From Laguncularia racemosa (lineage: Eukaryota > Streptophyta > Magnoliopsida > Myrtales > Combretaceae), in contig JBBMOL010000009.1 in the NCBI GenBank assembly GCA_037954665.1, positions 682,001 to 746,000 on the forward strand: a DNA stretch of 64,000 nucleotides, written 5' to 3'. Shown piece after piece: positions 47,801 through 59,633 of this stretch; positions within the stretch are counted from its first letter, which is position 1, and each line of letters starts with the position of its first letter. A model generated the notes under the pieces. It was not told the DNA's origin and did no database searches. It saw only the letters and a program-made list of their open reading frames with translations. The position numbers were made by a program, and so were the translations under genes.

Positions 47801-50800
47801 TCTCAAGCTTTGGAAATTAGATATAATATATAGATTCTTTCGATTAATAGTTTAGAGTATTAATTTAGGTATTTAATTGTCATTTTGCAAGATAGAAGCT
47901 CTAATTGGAAGTTAGGGTTCATTGGAGCAAGGTAATATTATTTGGGATTAAGATATGTTGTAGAGTACTAATCAATCTATAAGTTTTGTTAAGGTACTAA
48001 TAGGTAACTTTGGGTTTATGAAGGTGATTTTGGAATAAGAAGATTAATCTTGAAGTTTGGGTGTTATTAGAAGATTACAAGAGCAAAGAAGCAAGTTAAA
48101 TACTTAATGGCTTGGTTCATTTGAACTTTGAAGCATGATCGATGTTTAATTGAAGTGGAATTGAGTAAGGATGTAGGTATGTATGGCATTGGTGTATAGG
48201 TGTATATGAGAAATGTTTGATTTGGTGAATTGTTATGTTTTGTATTAATTGAATAATTAATTGAGATTGTAATAGGAGTACATTAATGTTTGCAGTTTTA
48301 ATTTGATGGATATGGAGAATACATGATGTCATAAGGTTTGATTATGTAATTGAGTGTGTTCTTGATTAATTTTGGTAAATTGATCATAAAAAATGTGTAA
48401 TTGGTGTTTTGATAGGAAGTATAGTTAATTGGAATGAGTTATTGGAAAAGAATTGATGAATGGGATGTGGTTCTTGTGATGACCAAATTGTGTAGTGTTA
48501 AATGGGTATTTAAAATGTTAAAAATATTGTTTTGATGATTTGGAATGAGTGTTAATTAGTTGAATTTGAAGTGGAAATAATAATAAGAAATAAGGATTTG
48601 GAATAATGATGATAGGTGAAGTAATAAGTAAGAAATGGATAAGTTGAGGTTTAATTCATTTCTAGAATGTAATCTAGAAAAATGAGTTGTTAATCTGATG
48701 CTAAATGATTTTTAAGTATTGATTTCAAAAGAAAAAGAGATTTTTTTTTTCTTTGGTTTAAAGTGATTCGAAATTAAAATAAGTAAGATGTGATGTTTTG
48801 AAGTTTTAATTTGTAACTGAAATTTAACAATAGCTAAAGGATGTTTAATTTGCATAAAATCTAAAAATTCTTGAAAAAAATTGATAAGGGAATGAATTAG
48901 AAATCAAATGGCTTTTGTTGGGGATAATTTGGAGTTTAAATGAGTTAGATATGCTTGATTTAGTGAGGTATATACATGGAAACCAAAATTTGGAATTTAG
49001 TTAGTTAATGCTATATTGAAGTTGATTTAATGAAATTTGAATTATGTATAATGTGAATGATTAATCTGGAAATTTCACAATTCAATGCTCATCATTTCGT
49101 ATGTTTGATGTATAATGATAGTTGACTCATTAATAGAATTTGTTTGAACAAGTTGACTCACTACTTAATTCACCGAGTTACATTTGAATGCCTTTAAATG
49201 TGTTTTTGTGTTTTTTTTTTTAATATTCAAACTAGTTTTCATGAAATTTAAGCTTGATCCAATTTCTTCAACCAAAATCATCAAAAATTCATTTCCAAAT
49301 GAGTTTTCTGATAATTACTTTTCTATGTAAAGATTTGCTCTAATATTAAATTTCCATAGTGTTTTATCAAAATTAAAACCATTTTTGCCCAATAAGTAAT
49401 TAAAGTTTTGGATCAAGAATATTTCAAGTATGTGTTTGATCTTCATAAGCAAGGTGACCAATGTCAAAATGTGTTTATGGGCTTAATTAAGAAAATGGGT
49501 TTAAACCAAAATGCACTTAATAAACATATGGGCCTTTTAATGAATAATTTACTTAAAAAATAATAAAGAGGAATTAAGCTACCCCTTTGAGAGGATTGAA
49601 TCGATCCAAATTCGGTTCACTTAAACTAAATCAATTCCCTCTCAACCGATTCACCTAGATCGGTTTAAACTTAAAAATTAAGGAAAATAAAAATAAAAAA
49701 ATTAAAATAAAGTAGATTAGAACCCAATCCTTAAAAGATGAACCAAATTCAATTATCCCTAATTTATTCATAATCTCTTAATTGGTTCAATTAACAAGCC
49801 AATTCACTAATTAATCAAAGGAAATATAGGATTACTAATTAGATTAAAATAGTGGACTTATCTAGAATTTCTATATAAGCTTACTAGCCTAAATGGTTTT
49901 ACACTTAGTTACACACTAAGTCAACATCCATGAGCTTAAATGGTAGTTAAGTATAATTGAACCAATGATTATATTAATCAAATTAATTAAATACTAATAT
50001 TAATCAATAATTATGTTTTAATTGCATATTACCTTCTAATTAAATTAGGAGATCAACTAATCGAAAATTATCTTGTGGCTCTACCTTTTCAAGTTTGGAA
50101 TAGTTGTGTGTTGTGTGTTAAATTTAAGAAAAACTAAAATGAATTAATACTTAAATTTAGCCTAAGTATTTGTAATGCTAATTGTGTGTGGCCACCTAAT
50201 CCAAAGGGTGACACCCTTGGACCAGGCTTTAGGCTACGATTCAAAATAATAGGATGATACAGTAGTTAGGCATCGAGTCATAAAGGTAGTGCGATGAATG
50301 ATCGATAGGGCTAGTACTCGTGCAAAGCAACTATGCAAATGAAAGGATGTCAACCAAACGCTACATATATTATGGGATATATATATATATAGGGCGATTG
50401 AATGGACTATGACCATAATGATGAGCCTAACATTTGGAGTAAACACCTAGATTAGATTACTATATTATGTTATGGTTTACAATTTTAGTATCGATTATGA
50501 TTTCAATCACAGTAGCTAGATATACTGTGATAGCCCCCTCACACCTATCAAGTAAGGTTAAACCTCTTTCATTCCCAAGAGTGTTTAGAGTTATGAGTAT
50601 TTTCATACTACTTAAATTCACTTTAATTTAAATAACTTAATAAATTCCATGCTAATGCATTAGATCTAGGTATGCATGACATATGAGAATGTGCTCGACT
50701 ATTCTCTATCGAATCCTTGTGGTACATTCCTTACTTTCTTTTTTCAAGTGTTGATAAATTTGCTGATAATGTATGAATTGAATATGGGCCGGCTACTAAT

Positions 50801-51124
50801 TCAAAGACTCGGATATCGCTAATTGAAGAATTTTGATGATAGTTGTTACTTTCTTCTGACATAAAAAGATTTTATATATTCTATAAACATTAGATTTTTA
50901 TGAATTTTATAAAGAAACTACTATTCTAGTTAATATCAATAATCGTTTTCAAACCTTTATAGTTTTCTAAAATATTTTCAAATGATAAAGTGTTTCCTAA
51001 ACTAATAAATGATTTTAGGAAATAAAAATTGGTTTAGAAACCCACTATCTGTGTAGTAAGCCTTAGCATATTTTACTTAAATGAAATAAGTGGTGGGTTG
51101 TCATTACCCTTAAAGTTTCAAGGT
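47801..51124. other. probable long-LTR or retroelement debris
   Basis: No coding sequence. The stretch 50190-50340 has the words GGGTGACACCCTTGG, GGCTACGATTCAAAATAAT and ACAGTAGTTAGGCATCGAG, and 50520 has ACTGTGATAGCCCCCTCACACC; G/C-richer blocks like these within AT-rich DNA resemble the late part of chromovirus LTRs. Borders are not definable. Confidence 0.3.
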
Positions 51125-52143
51125 GTGATAAAAATGGCAAAAAAAGAAAACTAAAATAAAAATAAATAAATAGAAAGCGTGAAGCTTGTGCTTAAATTCA
51201 TATCACATTGTGAAAAAACCCCAAAAATAATAAATAAGGTCATTGGGAATAAAAAAAAAAATTGGAATTATTTAAGAAGGATTTAAAAGGTTGGAAAATC
51301 AAATTTTATCTAAAAAGACCTTTTTACCCTTGAAACTGGTTTTATCAAAATTGGATCCAAAATTTCTTAAAGACCTTAAATATAACTCCAAAACATTACT
51401 TAGGTAAATAAAATTAATTACAAAATATTTGGAGACAATTAGAAAATAAAATTTTAAATTCGAAGGTTAATTAGGTAAAATGACCAAAATACCCCTAAGC
51501 TTATTTTGTAGAAGAGTAGCTAATTAATTGAGTTACTAAGGGTGTTTTAGGGAAAAGGAAGCATCACATTTCAATTGGAATAAGTGGGGGGAAATTAAGG
51601 GAAATATAATACTAAAATAAGCTAAATAAGAGGACACATGCCACCATAAGAACTCTTATAGTCCTAATTGTCCTTACCTTAACCCTTAAACCCTTACTAA
51701 ACCCTACTATATAAACCCTCATAAAACTGAAAATTTGGTAGCCCCCTTCTTCTCTATTTTCCAAAAAGTTTTAGGTAAATATCTACAACTATTAGCTTAA
51801 ACCTTAAACCTTCAAACTAGCTCAAATTCTATCTAAATTAGCTACTAATTTAGGTTAAATTAAAGGTGTAAATCCATAATTTGGATATAAGATGATCTGA
51901 TGTGAAGGAGTAAATTGGACTAAAAGGAAACACCATTTTAGACAACTACTTATGGTGGCTAGATTTAAAGCAAGTTTTGTGGATCTCTAGCAAGGTAAGT
52001 CTAAAATCTCGTTTTAATTGATGATTTAGGATTATTAGAAGTGATTGAACTTGATGATTTAGTGATTTCTTGAATATTGATTGTGTATTGTGATAAAACC
52101 CATGTTGTTGCTACCACTAGGATTTAGGACATGAAAAATGTGA
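51125..52143 (+). mobile_element. LTR fragment, Ty3/gypsy-like, cut by the copia LTR
   Basis: It starts near TGTGATAAAAATGGC (about 51125) and contains words found in long chromovirus LTRs, such as AAAGACCTTTTTACCC and TGACCAAAATACCCC. A TATA box (CTATATAAACC, about 51706) precedes a CCCCCTTCTTCTC leader and a donor-like AGCAAGGTAAGTC (about 51990). It stops where the minus-strand copia LTR begins. No matching second LTR or internal genes adjoin. Confidence 0.4.
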
Positions 52144-52327
52144 TGTTGGATGTTGGATTTGTCGATGGAAATTGTAAATTAGAGAAGAATTTTTCTATTT
52201 TTCAATTCAATAATATACAAGTTTATATATACATAACCTAAACTATAAATGATGAAAGGGAATAATTTTAAAAAAGTAAAGAAATAATACAAATTATTTA
52301 TAATATCTACATCTATATTCCATAACA
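52144..52327 (-). repeat. 3' LTR of the copia element, about 180 bp
   Basis: On minus it begins TGTTATGGAATATAG at 52327, directly after the polypurine-rich AGCTTGAGGGGGAA. It has a TATA-like GTATATATAAAC and ends in CCAACA at 52144 or 52151, giving TGTT/AACA inverted ends. Short LTRs are usual for copia elements. Confidence 0.55.
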
Positions 52328-52422
52328 TTCCCCCTCAAGCTAGAACATAGATGTGTGATAGGAGGATTCTAACGTCTGGTATACACATAACAAATTGGTG
52401 GACAAGACAATGGCACAGCCGA

Positions 52423-53310
52423 TTAAACATTCAGTGACTGATAGGTAATGTGGTAAACCAATAAATCATCATTCTCTCCCTTACTATCAGTAGGCTTAGA
52501 TAAAGCAAGAAAGAAAGGACAATATTCCATAAATGTGACATCAGCAGATATAAGAAATTTATTAAGATTAAGACAATAACACAAATAACATTTTTGTAAA
52601 TGGGAATAACCTAAGAAAACACATTTCACGACTTAAGATGAAGTTTGGTGAGATGAGGGTGGACATCTCAAACAAAACATGTATTGCTAAATATACGAGG
52701 CTCAACGGGAAATAAGGATATTATGGGGAAAAGAATGCTATAAGGATCCTCACCTTTAAGAACCCATGATGGCATACGAGTAATTAGGAAGCATGTTGTG
52801 GACATAGCTTCAGTCTAAAAGTGTTTAGGAATATGTGTTTAAAATAGTAGTGCTTTAACTATCTCAAGAAAATACCTATTTTTTTTTTCAGCCACACCAT
52901 TTTGGGATGGTATATCAACATATGAAGATTGATGAATAATGCCATGTTTGTTCATATAAATATTAAATACATCAGATAAATATTCTTTAACATTGTCACT
53001 TCTTAAAATTCGCATAGAAGTATTAAATTGAGTTTGAATTTTAGCACAAAAGGTAGTGAAATGGGAAAATAACTTAGAACGATTTTTTTTATTAAATAAA
53101 GCCAAGTCATTTGGGAAAAATCATCAACAAAAGTAACAAAATAACGAACTTCAATTTTGGACATAACTAGACAAGAACCCTAAACATTTGAATACACTTG
53201 CTTAAAAGGAGCACCAGCTCTTATTGACACGGGGAACATAAGACTGACCGCGATGTTTAGTAAATTGACATAATTCACAATCTAAAGATGACACACTCTA
53301 AAATGGATGA
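52423..53310 (-). pseudogene. copia integrase, broken
   Basis: The upstream fragment (53105-52839) reads like the catalytic core: FCAKIQTQFNTSMRILRSDN with the conserved RSDN Asp, then NKHGIIHQSS and SQNGVAEKKNRY with the Glu of the GVAE-type motif. The downstream fragment (52629-52423) has KCVFLGYSHLQKCYLCY and SADVTFMEYCPFF, the C-terminal GYS..KGY and DVTF region that normally precedes reverse transcriptase. Frameshifts lie between, and it stops at 52423. Confidence 0.65.
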
Positions 53311-53396
53311 CATAATTTCTTCAAGGTAGAGAGAGAAGGTTGGCCCAATTCGTAATGAGCTTCAAAAGATGTTAAGACACTTAAGTAAGCAATGGG

Positions 53397-54217
53397 TTAG
53401 GAGACATTCACTTGTGTATCTAGAACATAGAGACCTCTAGACATACGTCCTTTATCAGTAATCTTCTTCATCGAAAGATCTTGAAATAGATAATAATCAA
53501 GAAAAAATGAGACACAACAATTTAGAGCACGTGTAATTTTTCTTACAGAAATTAAATTAAAGGAGAAATTTGGTATACTTAAAATAGATGATAGAGAAAG
53601 TAATGGAGTAGGTTGAACACTACTAGATCCCAAAACTAATGATGTAGAACCATCAACTAAAGTGACTAGGGAAGAAAAGGTATGTGGTTTAAATTTTTTG
53701 AAAAGGTTAGGATTACCTATCGTATGATTAGTAAGCACTCATTGCGAGGTGGAGAAAACTAAGCACTTATCTGGATTACCTAGCTCGACAAGTGCAGTGA
53801 CAAGATGAGTTGAAGTTTTTAATGTTTTCTAATACTGAAGGAATTTAGCAAATTCATTTGTAGATACATTAACTGTTTGTTCTAAAGATGGACCATGTGG
53901 AGTAGAAGAAGTTGCAACATGAGCTTAGTGAGACTTTTGAGTTTTGTTGAGTAGTTTTTGGCAAGTGTGCTTGATGTGACCATGCTCATGACAATAATGG
54001 CGTTCAACTTCCCCTAAATTTTGATTTCAACTACTTCTTTTGTTACAATTTTGAAGAGAGGATTTGAAATTCTCAATTCGTTATTATGACTAACAAGAGC
54101 ATTAGAGGCTAAAGTAGAAGAGACGATAGAAGTATTTACTTTTGTTTGAAGAACTCTAGTGAAAATCTCATGTAAGGAAAAAATATCAGTACTAAACCAA
54201 ATATGAGACTTGGCCAT
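53397..54217 (-). pseudogene. copia protease/GAG-pre-integrase region, broken
   Basis: The fragment 53738-53397 has VTLVDGSTSLVLGSSSVQ, LSSILSIPNFSFNLISVRKI and a DYYLFQDLSMKKITDKGR-like stretch, the usual copia order after the protease (LxxVLxVPxFxxNLISVxxL). The fragment 54217-54014 precedes it and covers the gag end. Stops separate the parts. Confidence 0.55.
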
Positions 54218-54368
54218 CTCAAAATTGAGAACTAAGTCCTACTAAGAAACTCATAATTGCCATATTTTTCCATTGTGATTATTGTACTTTGATATCAATA
54301 CTAAATGACAACAAAACATTCAATTCCTCATATATCCTCTTAAATTTTATAAAATGTGCTTGAAGAGA

Positions 54369-54722
54369 TTAATCATTTTGTTTAGGATGATAAAATTTCT
54401 TACGCACTTCATACATATAAGAGAGATTTCCTTTTCCAAAATATAGAAATTCTAAATATTCCGTTAATTCTTTGACATACTCACAATGATTAATCAAATT
54501 AATCACCTCAATATCAATGCAATTTCTGATCTGTAAATATAATTTAGCATCATCTTTCAACCATTCCTTACAAGCACCATCAGTTGGAGGATCATCAGTG
54601 AGATGATCATCTTTAGAAATACTCCGTAAATATATTCTAACAATTTTATACTGTTCTAGATAATTCGGACCATTTACTAGAACAACATCAATCATTACTA
54701 CAATCTTTTGCTCATCACCCAT
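54369..54722 (-). pseudogene. copia gag, N-terminal part
   Basis: One 117-codon open frame. It has the copia gag plan: NGPNYLEQYKIVRIYLRSIS, DDHLTDDPP, then CKEWLKDDAKLYLQIRNCID and a later ELTEYLEFLYFGKGNLSYMY, as in retrotransposon gag of the UBN2/LTR-copia type. The rest of gag is lost downstream of the stop at 54369. Confidence 0.6.
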
Positions 54723-54760
54723 GTATGCCCAAATAAATTAAAGTAGTTGCAAAAGAAGAG

Positions 54761-55123
54761 ACACCACTATAAAGCCAAAACTATACATAAAACCCTAAAA
54801 CTAATCCAACAAAGGTAGAATTGTGCAAAACACACAAACCAAGGAAGACTTATAAGATTAAATATATATATATATATATATGAATGACTTACAAAAGGAG
54901 AAGAGAATTAACCGGTGACTTTCCAACCCTAATTCTTATTGCTGCTACCATGCCTTGTCGTAACTTTGAAGGAAGAACTACTGCAAGCAATGTAGATCTT
55001 CATAAAAAACTTCATTGACAAGACCATAACCTAGAGGTTAAGTCAAGTGACATAATAAAAAATGTGAAAGCAAAGATCCAAGACATAGAAGGAATCTCTC
55101 CAAACTAGCAATGCATTATCTTC
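54761..55123. other. short intergenic stretch with (AT)n
   Basis: Includes an (AT)n run at about 54861-54882. No copia 5' LTR matching 52144-52327 is present here. Confidence 0.5.
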
Positions 55124-57330
55124 TGTCATACCCCAAAAGGGGGCCTAGAAGCCTCTACTAAAATTATCATTGCACGTGTGTACCCGTTACATGATAATCG
55201 CCTCACGAGTCAAAGATCATAAGACTTTAAGTAAATAATTACATCTAAAACAAGTTATAATACATATAATTAGATAATAAAATACAACTATGGATCTCAT
55301 ACCCCACGGTCAACCATGATCGCAGAGAATTGATATCCCCTACCAATCAGTAAAATGTGATAAATCATAGGTTTCTCAATTTAAACATTTCTATTTACAT
55401 TGGGGTCCTAACATTTCATCTAAACAATTTATCATCTATAACTCTTACTTTGTCATTTTGGTCTTTTAAAATCTCTCGACATTTCACATCTTATCCCATT
55501 CTGAGCTTTCGTACTCACTACCTACAAAAAGTCTGAGAGGGGGTGAGCACACCATAGCTCAGTGAATGGGATGGTAACACTTTCAATGCTACGTACACAC
55601 AGAAACAAACTTAAATCAAATATTAGACATATGCTATATACATACACAAGAAAATTCACATCAAGTTATTAAATTTATGTTGTGTATATAAGCAAGCAAA
55701 TTCAATTTAAAATATTAAACGTATGTTATGCATGAACAACCATATTAATGCAGCATCTCATGTGGTCTTCCAGTAACCGACGTAAAGTCTAGGGTTTACG
55801 CCCCCCTTGACCTTAGGTTGGGGATTCCGAAGCCACCATCAGTGCTCAAGTCATTACCCGATTAATTTATCTTATCACTTGGTTAATTATGATATCTTAT
55901 TAACTCAACAGTGAACGCTCTCGTGCCTCTCTGCACCAGACGGAGCAAAACCCTCAAGGATAGGCCAGACTTGGAACCATCAAGGCGCGACAATCCCCTA
56001 ATCACTTAGTTCGCACTTAGTAGAACAGCGATCCTCTTGATCACTTCCGACGCATCCTGTAGCAGTGATGGCCTTCAATCTCATACAATGTCTCGTGAAA
56101 ATGCATGTCAAGTTTTGATATCGTCCAATTCATACTTTAATTGATTTATTTAAGGTGATCAAACAACATTTACAATCACAATCAATCATAGCACAAAAGT
56201 AAACATCAAACATTTCATTTCACTCATCACAAGCAAGGATTATGCATTTCTTGTTATGCAACACTAACACTGAACCCAAACCCCGTGGACATAGACCTAT
56301 CCCGTTTTATAATGGATTAAATTATCTCAACAACTCTTTATGCCATTTCTATCAAATGTCAAACTACTCAGGTTGGCTTACAATCATTTCTAACACCTCT
56401 GTGTCATTTATCTCGCATGTCAAACCAACCACTCAGGGTTGATTTACATTAATCATCCTTGACACCTCTATGCCATTGCATTTCTTAAGTGCTTTATCAT
56501 TCTCACACTTTCAAGAGCCAGAAAGCTTGTCTTGCATCTTCCTTTTAATGTCTTCAAGACACTTATGCATAATATACATATATACATATCTATACAGATT
56601 TATGTTTGGGGCCTCTTCTTAATTAAGGACAATTTACTAGACATCTCCCCTTGCGTACTTAAGAGGGTAAGAAAATATGGTCATTGAGTTGTAAAAACCA
56701 AGGTTATACTCATGATTGGTATGGTTGGGTTCATGAGTTTATTTCGTAAATATCATATGAAAATAAGTTTGTTGAGTATATGCATACACATTCAGGAACC
56801 AGCTCTGACATGTATACATAATGATACCTATACACCCTATTCCTACTAAGCTTACCTACTTGGTAGCTATAAAAGGAAAGTTAAGTTTTTATGTCCTTGT
56901 TTGTTTTAGAAGAAAACGATTTGTAAAACATGGGTTAGGTTTATGGTTATAGCACTAGTGATATAGCGCTAGGTGCTATCATTAAGGTAATTACATATAA
57001 ATTCTTGGACCATTCATTCCCCTATTTTTTTCATGACTTCTTACCTAACTCGTTATTCTCCACCGCATAACTTTACTCAACAACAATCATATCAAATAGC
57101 AGCACAATAAACATCAATTTCACATACATAACATTCCACATACAACACAACATAGTAACATATCATTAAGTTTCTCACTCACCTGTTTAGGGTTGTCGTA
57201 GTCCTAATCGTCCTCAAGTGATTCCGACGTGTAGTCCCTTCTCTGAGCATGGTACCGAAGGGTCAGCTACAATGACTCTTGGCAATTTCCGTTAGGTTGC
57301 TCGATTCCTTGTTCACTCCTATCTCTTCTC
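55124..57330 (-). mobile_element. LTR-like block, Ty3/gypsy type
   Basis: On minus the block ends GGGGTATGACA at 55124, a common end of chromovirus LTRs. It contains a G/C-richer part at 55770-56080 (words CTTTACGTCGGTTACTGG and GGGGATTGTCGCG on minus). At 56270-56470 there is an imperfect direct repeat (ACACCTCT(A/G)TG(T/C)CAT, GTCAAAC). On its other side (57180-57300) there is a donor-like CCCTAAACAGGTGAGTGAG on minus. No internal genes are seen. Left as LTR-like with uncertain borders. Confidence 0.35.
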
Positions 57331-57337
57331 AAGCTCT

Positions 57338-58470
57338 TTGATGCCTTTCCCTATACTCTCATATACTAGTACATTCCCACACACCAACATACACATATTC
57401 TTATCCATTTACATACACACTTCACACACCACACACGCGCCTATACATACATACACACTTGCTCCTTTCACCTTCCACACCACTATCATACACACATACA
57501 CACATGCCCTACATATACTTCACACCACCAATATATACTTTGCCCACATACTCTACACACACTACATTCACCTTTCACACCCATACGCTACACATCATCT
57601 TATACACATATATACATATTCATACTCCACACATCGTCTCATACTCGTACATACATATCCCACATACATCATCCTCAACTTCCACATATGTCCATATACC
57701 ATACACTATTTCATATACATACATACATGCCTACACATACCACTCCTTCCTTATACACGTATACATGCCACATATCCCACTCACCCCATCCATATACACC
57801 CTAGTACCACTCACCCTAAGCTTTCCATACATATACACGTACACCCTTACACACTACATGGCATCCACACGTACACACAAACCACACCTACCACACACCG
57901 TCCATATGCATATACCCCCCTTTCATACACACCACATATCATTCCATACTCATACACTTCGCATACATCACACCCTTATACACACACATACCACACACCC
58001 ACATACACATACCACCCTACATCACTTCATGCACTTATGCGCATACTCCCAAGCATTACATACTCAGCTCCTCCCCTACACGTACATGCACCTTCACACA
58101 CCATACATCATCACCAATCACATACACATTATACACCCTCAACCACACATACACACTTCATTCACACACACACACATTCCACATACACTACATCACTTCC
58201 TCATTTACCCACATGCATACACACATTCCTACACACACACCATACTCCATCATTCACATACATACACACTTTCCCACATACATCACATACATCCCTACAC
58301 ACATACGCATACATACATCTTCATTCTCACACACACATACGCACCTTCCTCCACACACATACACTCTCGTACTTCCACACCATCATCTACACATACACAC
58401 ATACACCCTCGGCTCCTCCTTCTCCCTTTCACATACACATACCCTTCACCCGCACACACTATCTGTTTGT
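57338..58470 (+). repeat. G-poor CACATA-type low-complexity array
   Basis: About 1.1 kb made almost only of C, A and T in words such as CACATACACAC, CATACACACTT, CATACATAC and TCATACAC. Because G is nearly absent, TAG and TGA stops hardly occur. Frames of 433, 345 and 100 codons therefore overlap on the same strand, all rich in His, Thr, Tyr, Ile and Pro. These are explained by composition and are not called genes. No exact unit is preserved, so it is a very old microsatellite or minisatellite. Confidence 0.8.
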
Positions 58471-58790
58471 TGTTGCTATTGTGGTTGTCATCGTGATCAT
58501 TATTGCCGTTGTTAAGATCGTCGTTGCAGTTGCTATGGGGGTCGTTGTTGTTGCTGTTGAGGGCTGTTGCCTCTGGAATTGCTGTCATCATCGTCGCTTG
58601 CCGTCGTCGGGAAAGGAGACTAGGCAACACGATGCCTAGCAGCGGTCATGGACACCATTGCTGCTGTTGTGGTGGCCGTCGTTGTTGAGGTCGAAGTCGT
58701 CGCTGCCGGTTCACTGTTGTCGTTGTCATTGCAACCGCTGGAAACTGCTGGAGAAGACGCAGTGCGGAAGGAGAAGTTGAAGAAGAGAAG
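58471..58790 (+). repeat. G/T-rich GTTGTCGTT-type low-complexity array
   Basis: Immediately after the C-rich array the plus strand becomes G/T-rich, with words like GTTGTTGCTATTG, GTCGTTGTTGTTGC and GTTGTCGTTGTCATTG. It adjoins the 3' end of the ubiquilin fragment, where on the minus strand it would read as Thr/Asn/Ser/Asp-rich sequence. No normal protein is implied. Confidence 0.7.
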
Positions 58791-58799
58791 CTGAATCAT

Positions 58800-59633
58800 T
58801 ACAGGTGCCATTAGCTGCTGAAGAAGTTCGGGATTTTGCAACATTTCTCTCAACTGATTCATGTATTGGGGATTAGATAATATGGATTGCATTGCTTGGG
58901 ACATATCCGAATTTTGCATCAATTGATTCAAAAGCCGCATCTGGCATTCCTGTGAGCATTTGATCCGTCCCTGAAAGGCCAAGCCCTCCTAAGCCAGCAA
59001 TACCAGGTGCTTTAGCATCTCTAGAGGTAGTTGACCCCGTTGTGGTGTTAGTATGGGACCCTCCACTAGCACTACCCCAAGGGTTAGGTAAGGGGTTTGT
59101 ATTTGGAGCAGCAGGGCCTGAAGTTGTCTCTGAACCTGGACCAGATGGGTTATTAGCTCCATCTCGCGCTTGTGCATTGGCTTGACCTACCAAAAGAGCT
59201 ACAAATGGGTTTGAACTCAAATCACTTCCATTGTTTCCACCCATAGTTGTAGCATTAAGAATTGGCTCCTGAACATTTTCATACATGCGTCTCAACATGT
59301 TAAATCCCTCCAGAGAAGCTTCAATGTTGCTCATTGCCCTATCAGAGTTTCGCATCATCGCACACATGAGTTCAGGATTCCGTGCAGCCTTTAGTGTTTG
59401 CCGAAGGATGCCAGGATCATTCAGTACATGTGCAAGCTCAGGATTCCGGTCTATAATCTCACGCATTTGTGGATTGCTCATGATTAAGTTGCACATTAAC
59501 TCAGGATTATTCATCAATTTCTGAATGGCAGGCATGTTCATTATTTCCCTCATAATATTGGGATTTTATGTAAGTTGTTGCTACACTTGTTCGAATTCTG
59601 GCATTCCAGCTCCCAACAAACTAGACCCCCCAA
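58800..59633 (-). pseudogene. DSK2: ubiquilin/DSK2 fragment (STI1 region), broken
   Basis: Ubiquilins carry ubiquitinated proteins to the proteasome through an N-terminal UBL and a C-terminal UBA, with STI1 repeats between. Only the middle is here. On minus, the reading from 59633 has two premature stops (CAG to TAG and CAA to TAA types) before MREIMNMPAIQKLMNNPELM. Then come IIDRNPELAHVLNDPGILRQ, SNIEASLEGFNMLRRMYENV and QEPILNATTM, and a Ser/Thr/Gly/Asn-rich linker. A frameshift near 58945 separates the last part, NQLMQNSDMSQAMQSIL and NPQYMNQLREMLQNPELLQQ, where an internal piece seems deleted. UBL and UBA are absent. The 5' side is cut by the retrotransposon LTR at 59634. No introns are visible in this part. 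Confidence 0.8.

Larger units (their letters stand above)
52144..54760 (-). mobile_element. Ty1/copia element lacking reverse transcriptase
   Basis: On the minus strand gag, protease-region and integrase remains occur in copia order, followed within about 100 bases by a polypurine tract and a short LTR. Reverse transcriptase and RNase H, which should lie between, are missing. No 5' LTR or primer site was found near 54.76 kb. The element is therefore doubly truncated and relies on nothing of its own for movement. Confidence 0.7.

Noticed and set aside
50190..50340. G/C-richer block considered as an RNA gene.
   Set aside because: No rRNA, snRNA or tRNA motif; the words fit retroelement LTR sequence better.
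58295..58630. Minus-strand frame of 111 codons rich in Asn, Asp, Val and Cys.
   Set aside because: Reverse shadow of the same low-complexity arrays.
57338..58639. Open frame of 433 codons, the second-longest in the window, plus overlapping frames of 345 and 100 codons.
   Set aside because: All lie in G-poor CACATA-type low-complexity DNA where stops other than TAA cannot form; three frames are open at once and the products are His/Thr/Tyr repeats without domain.
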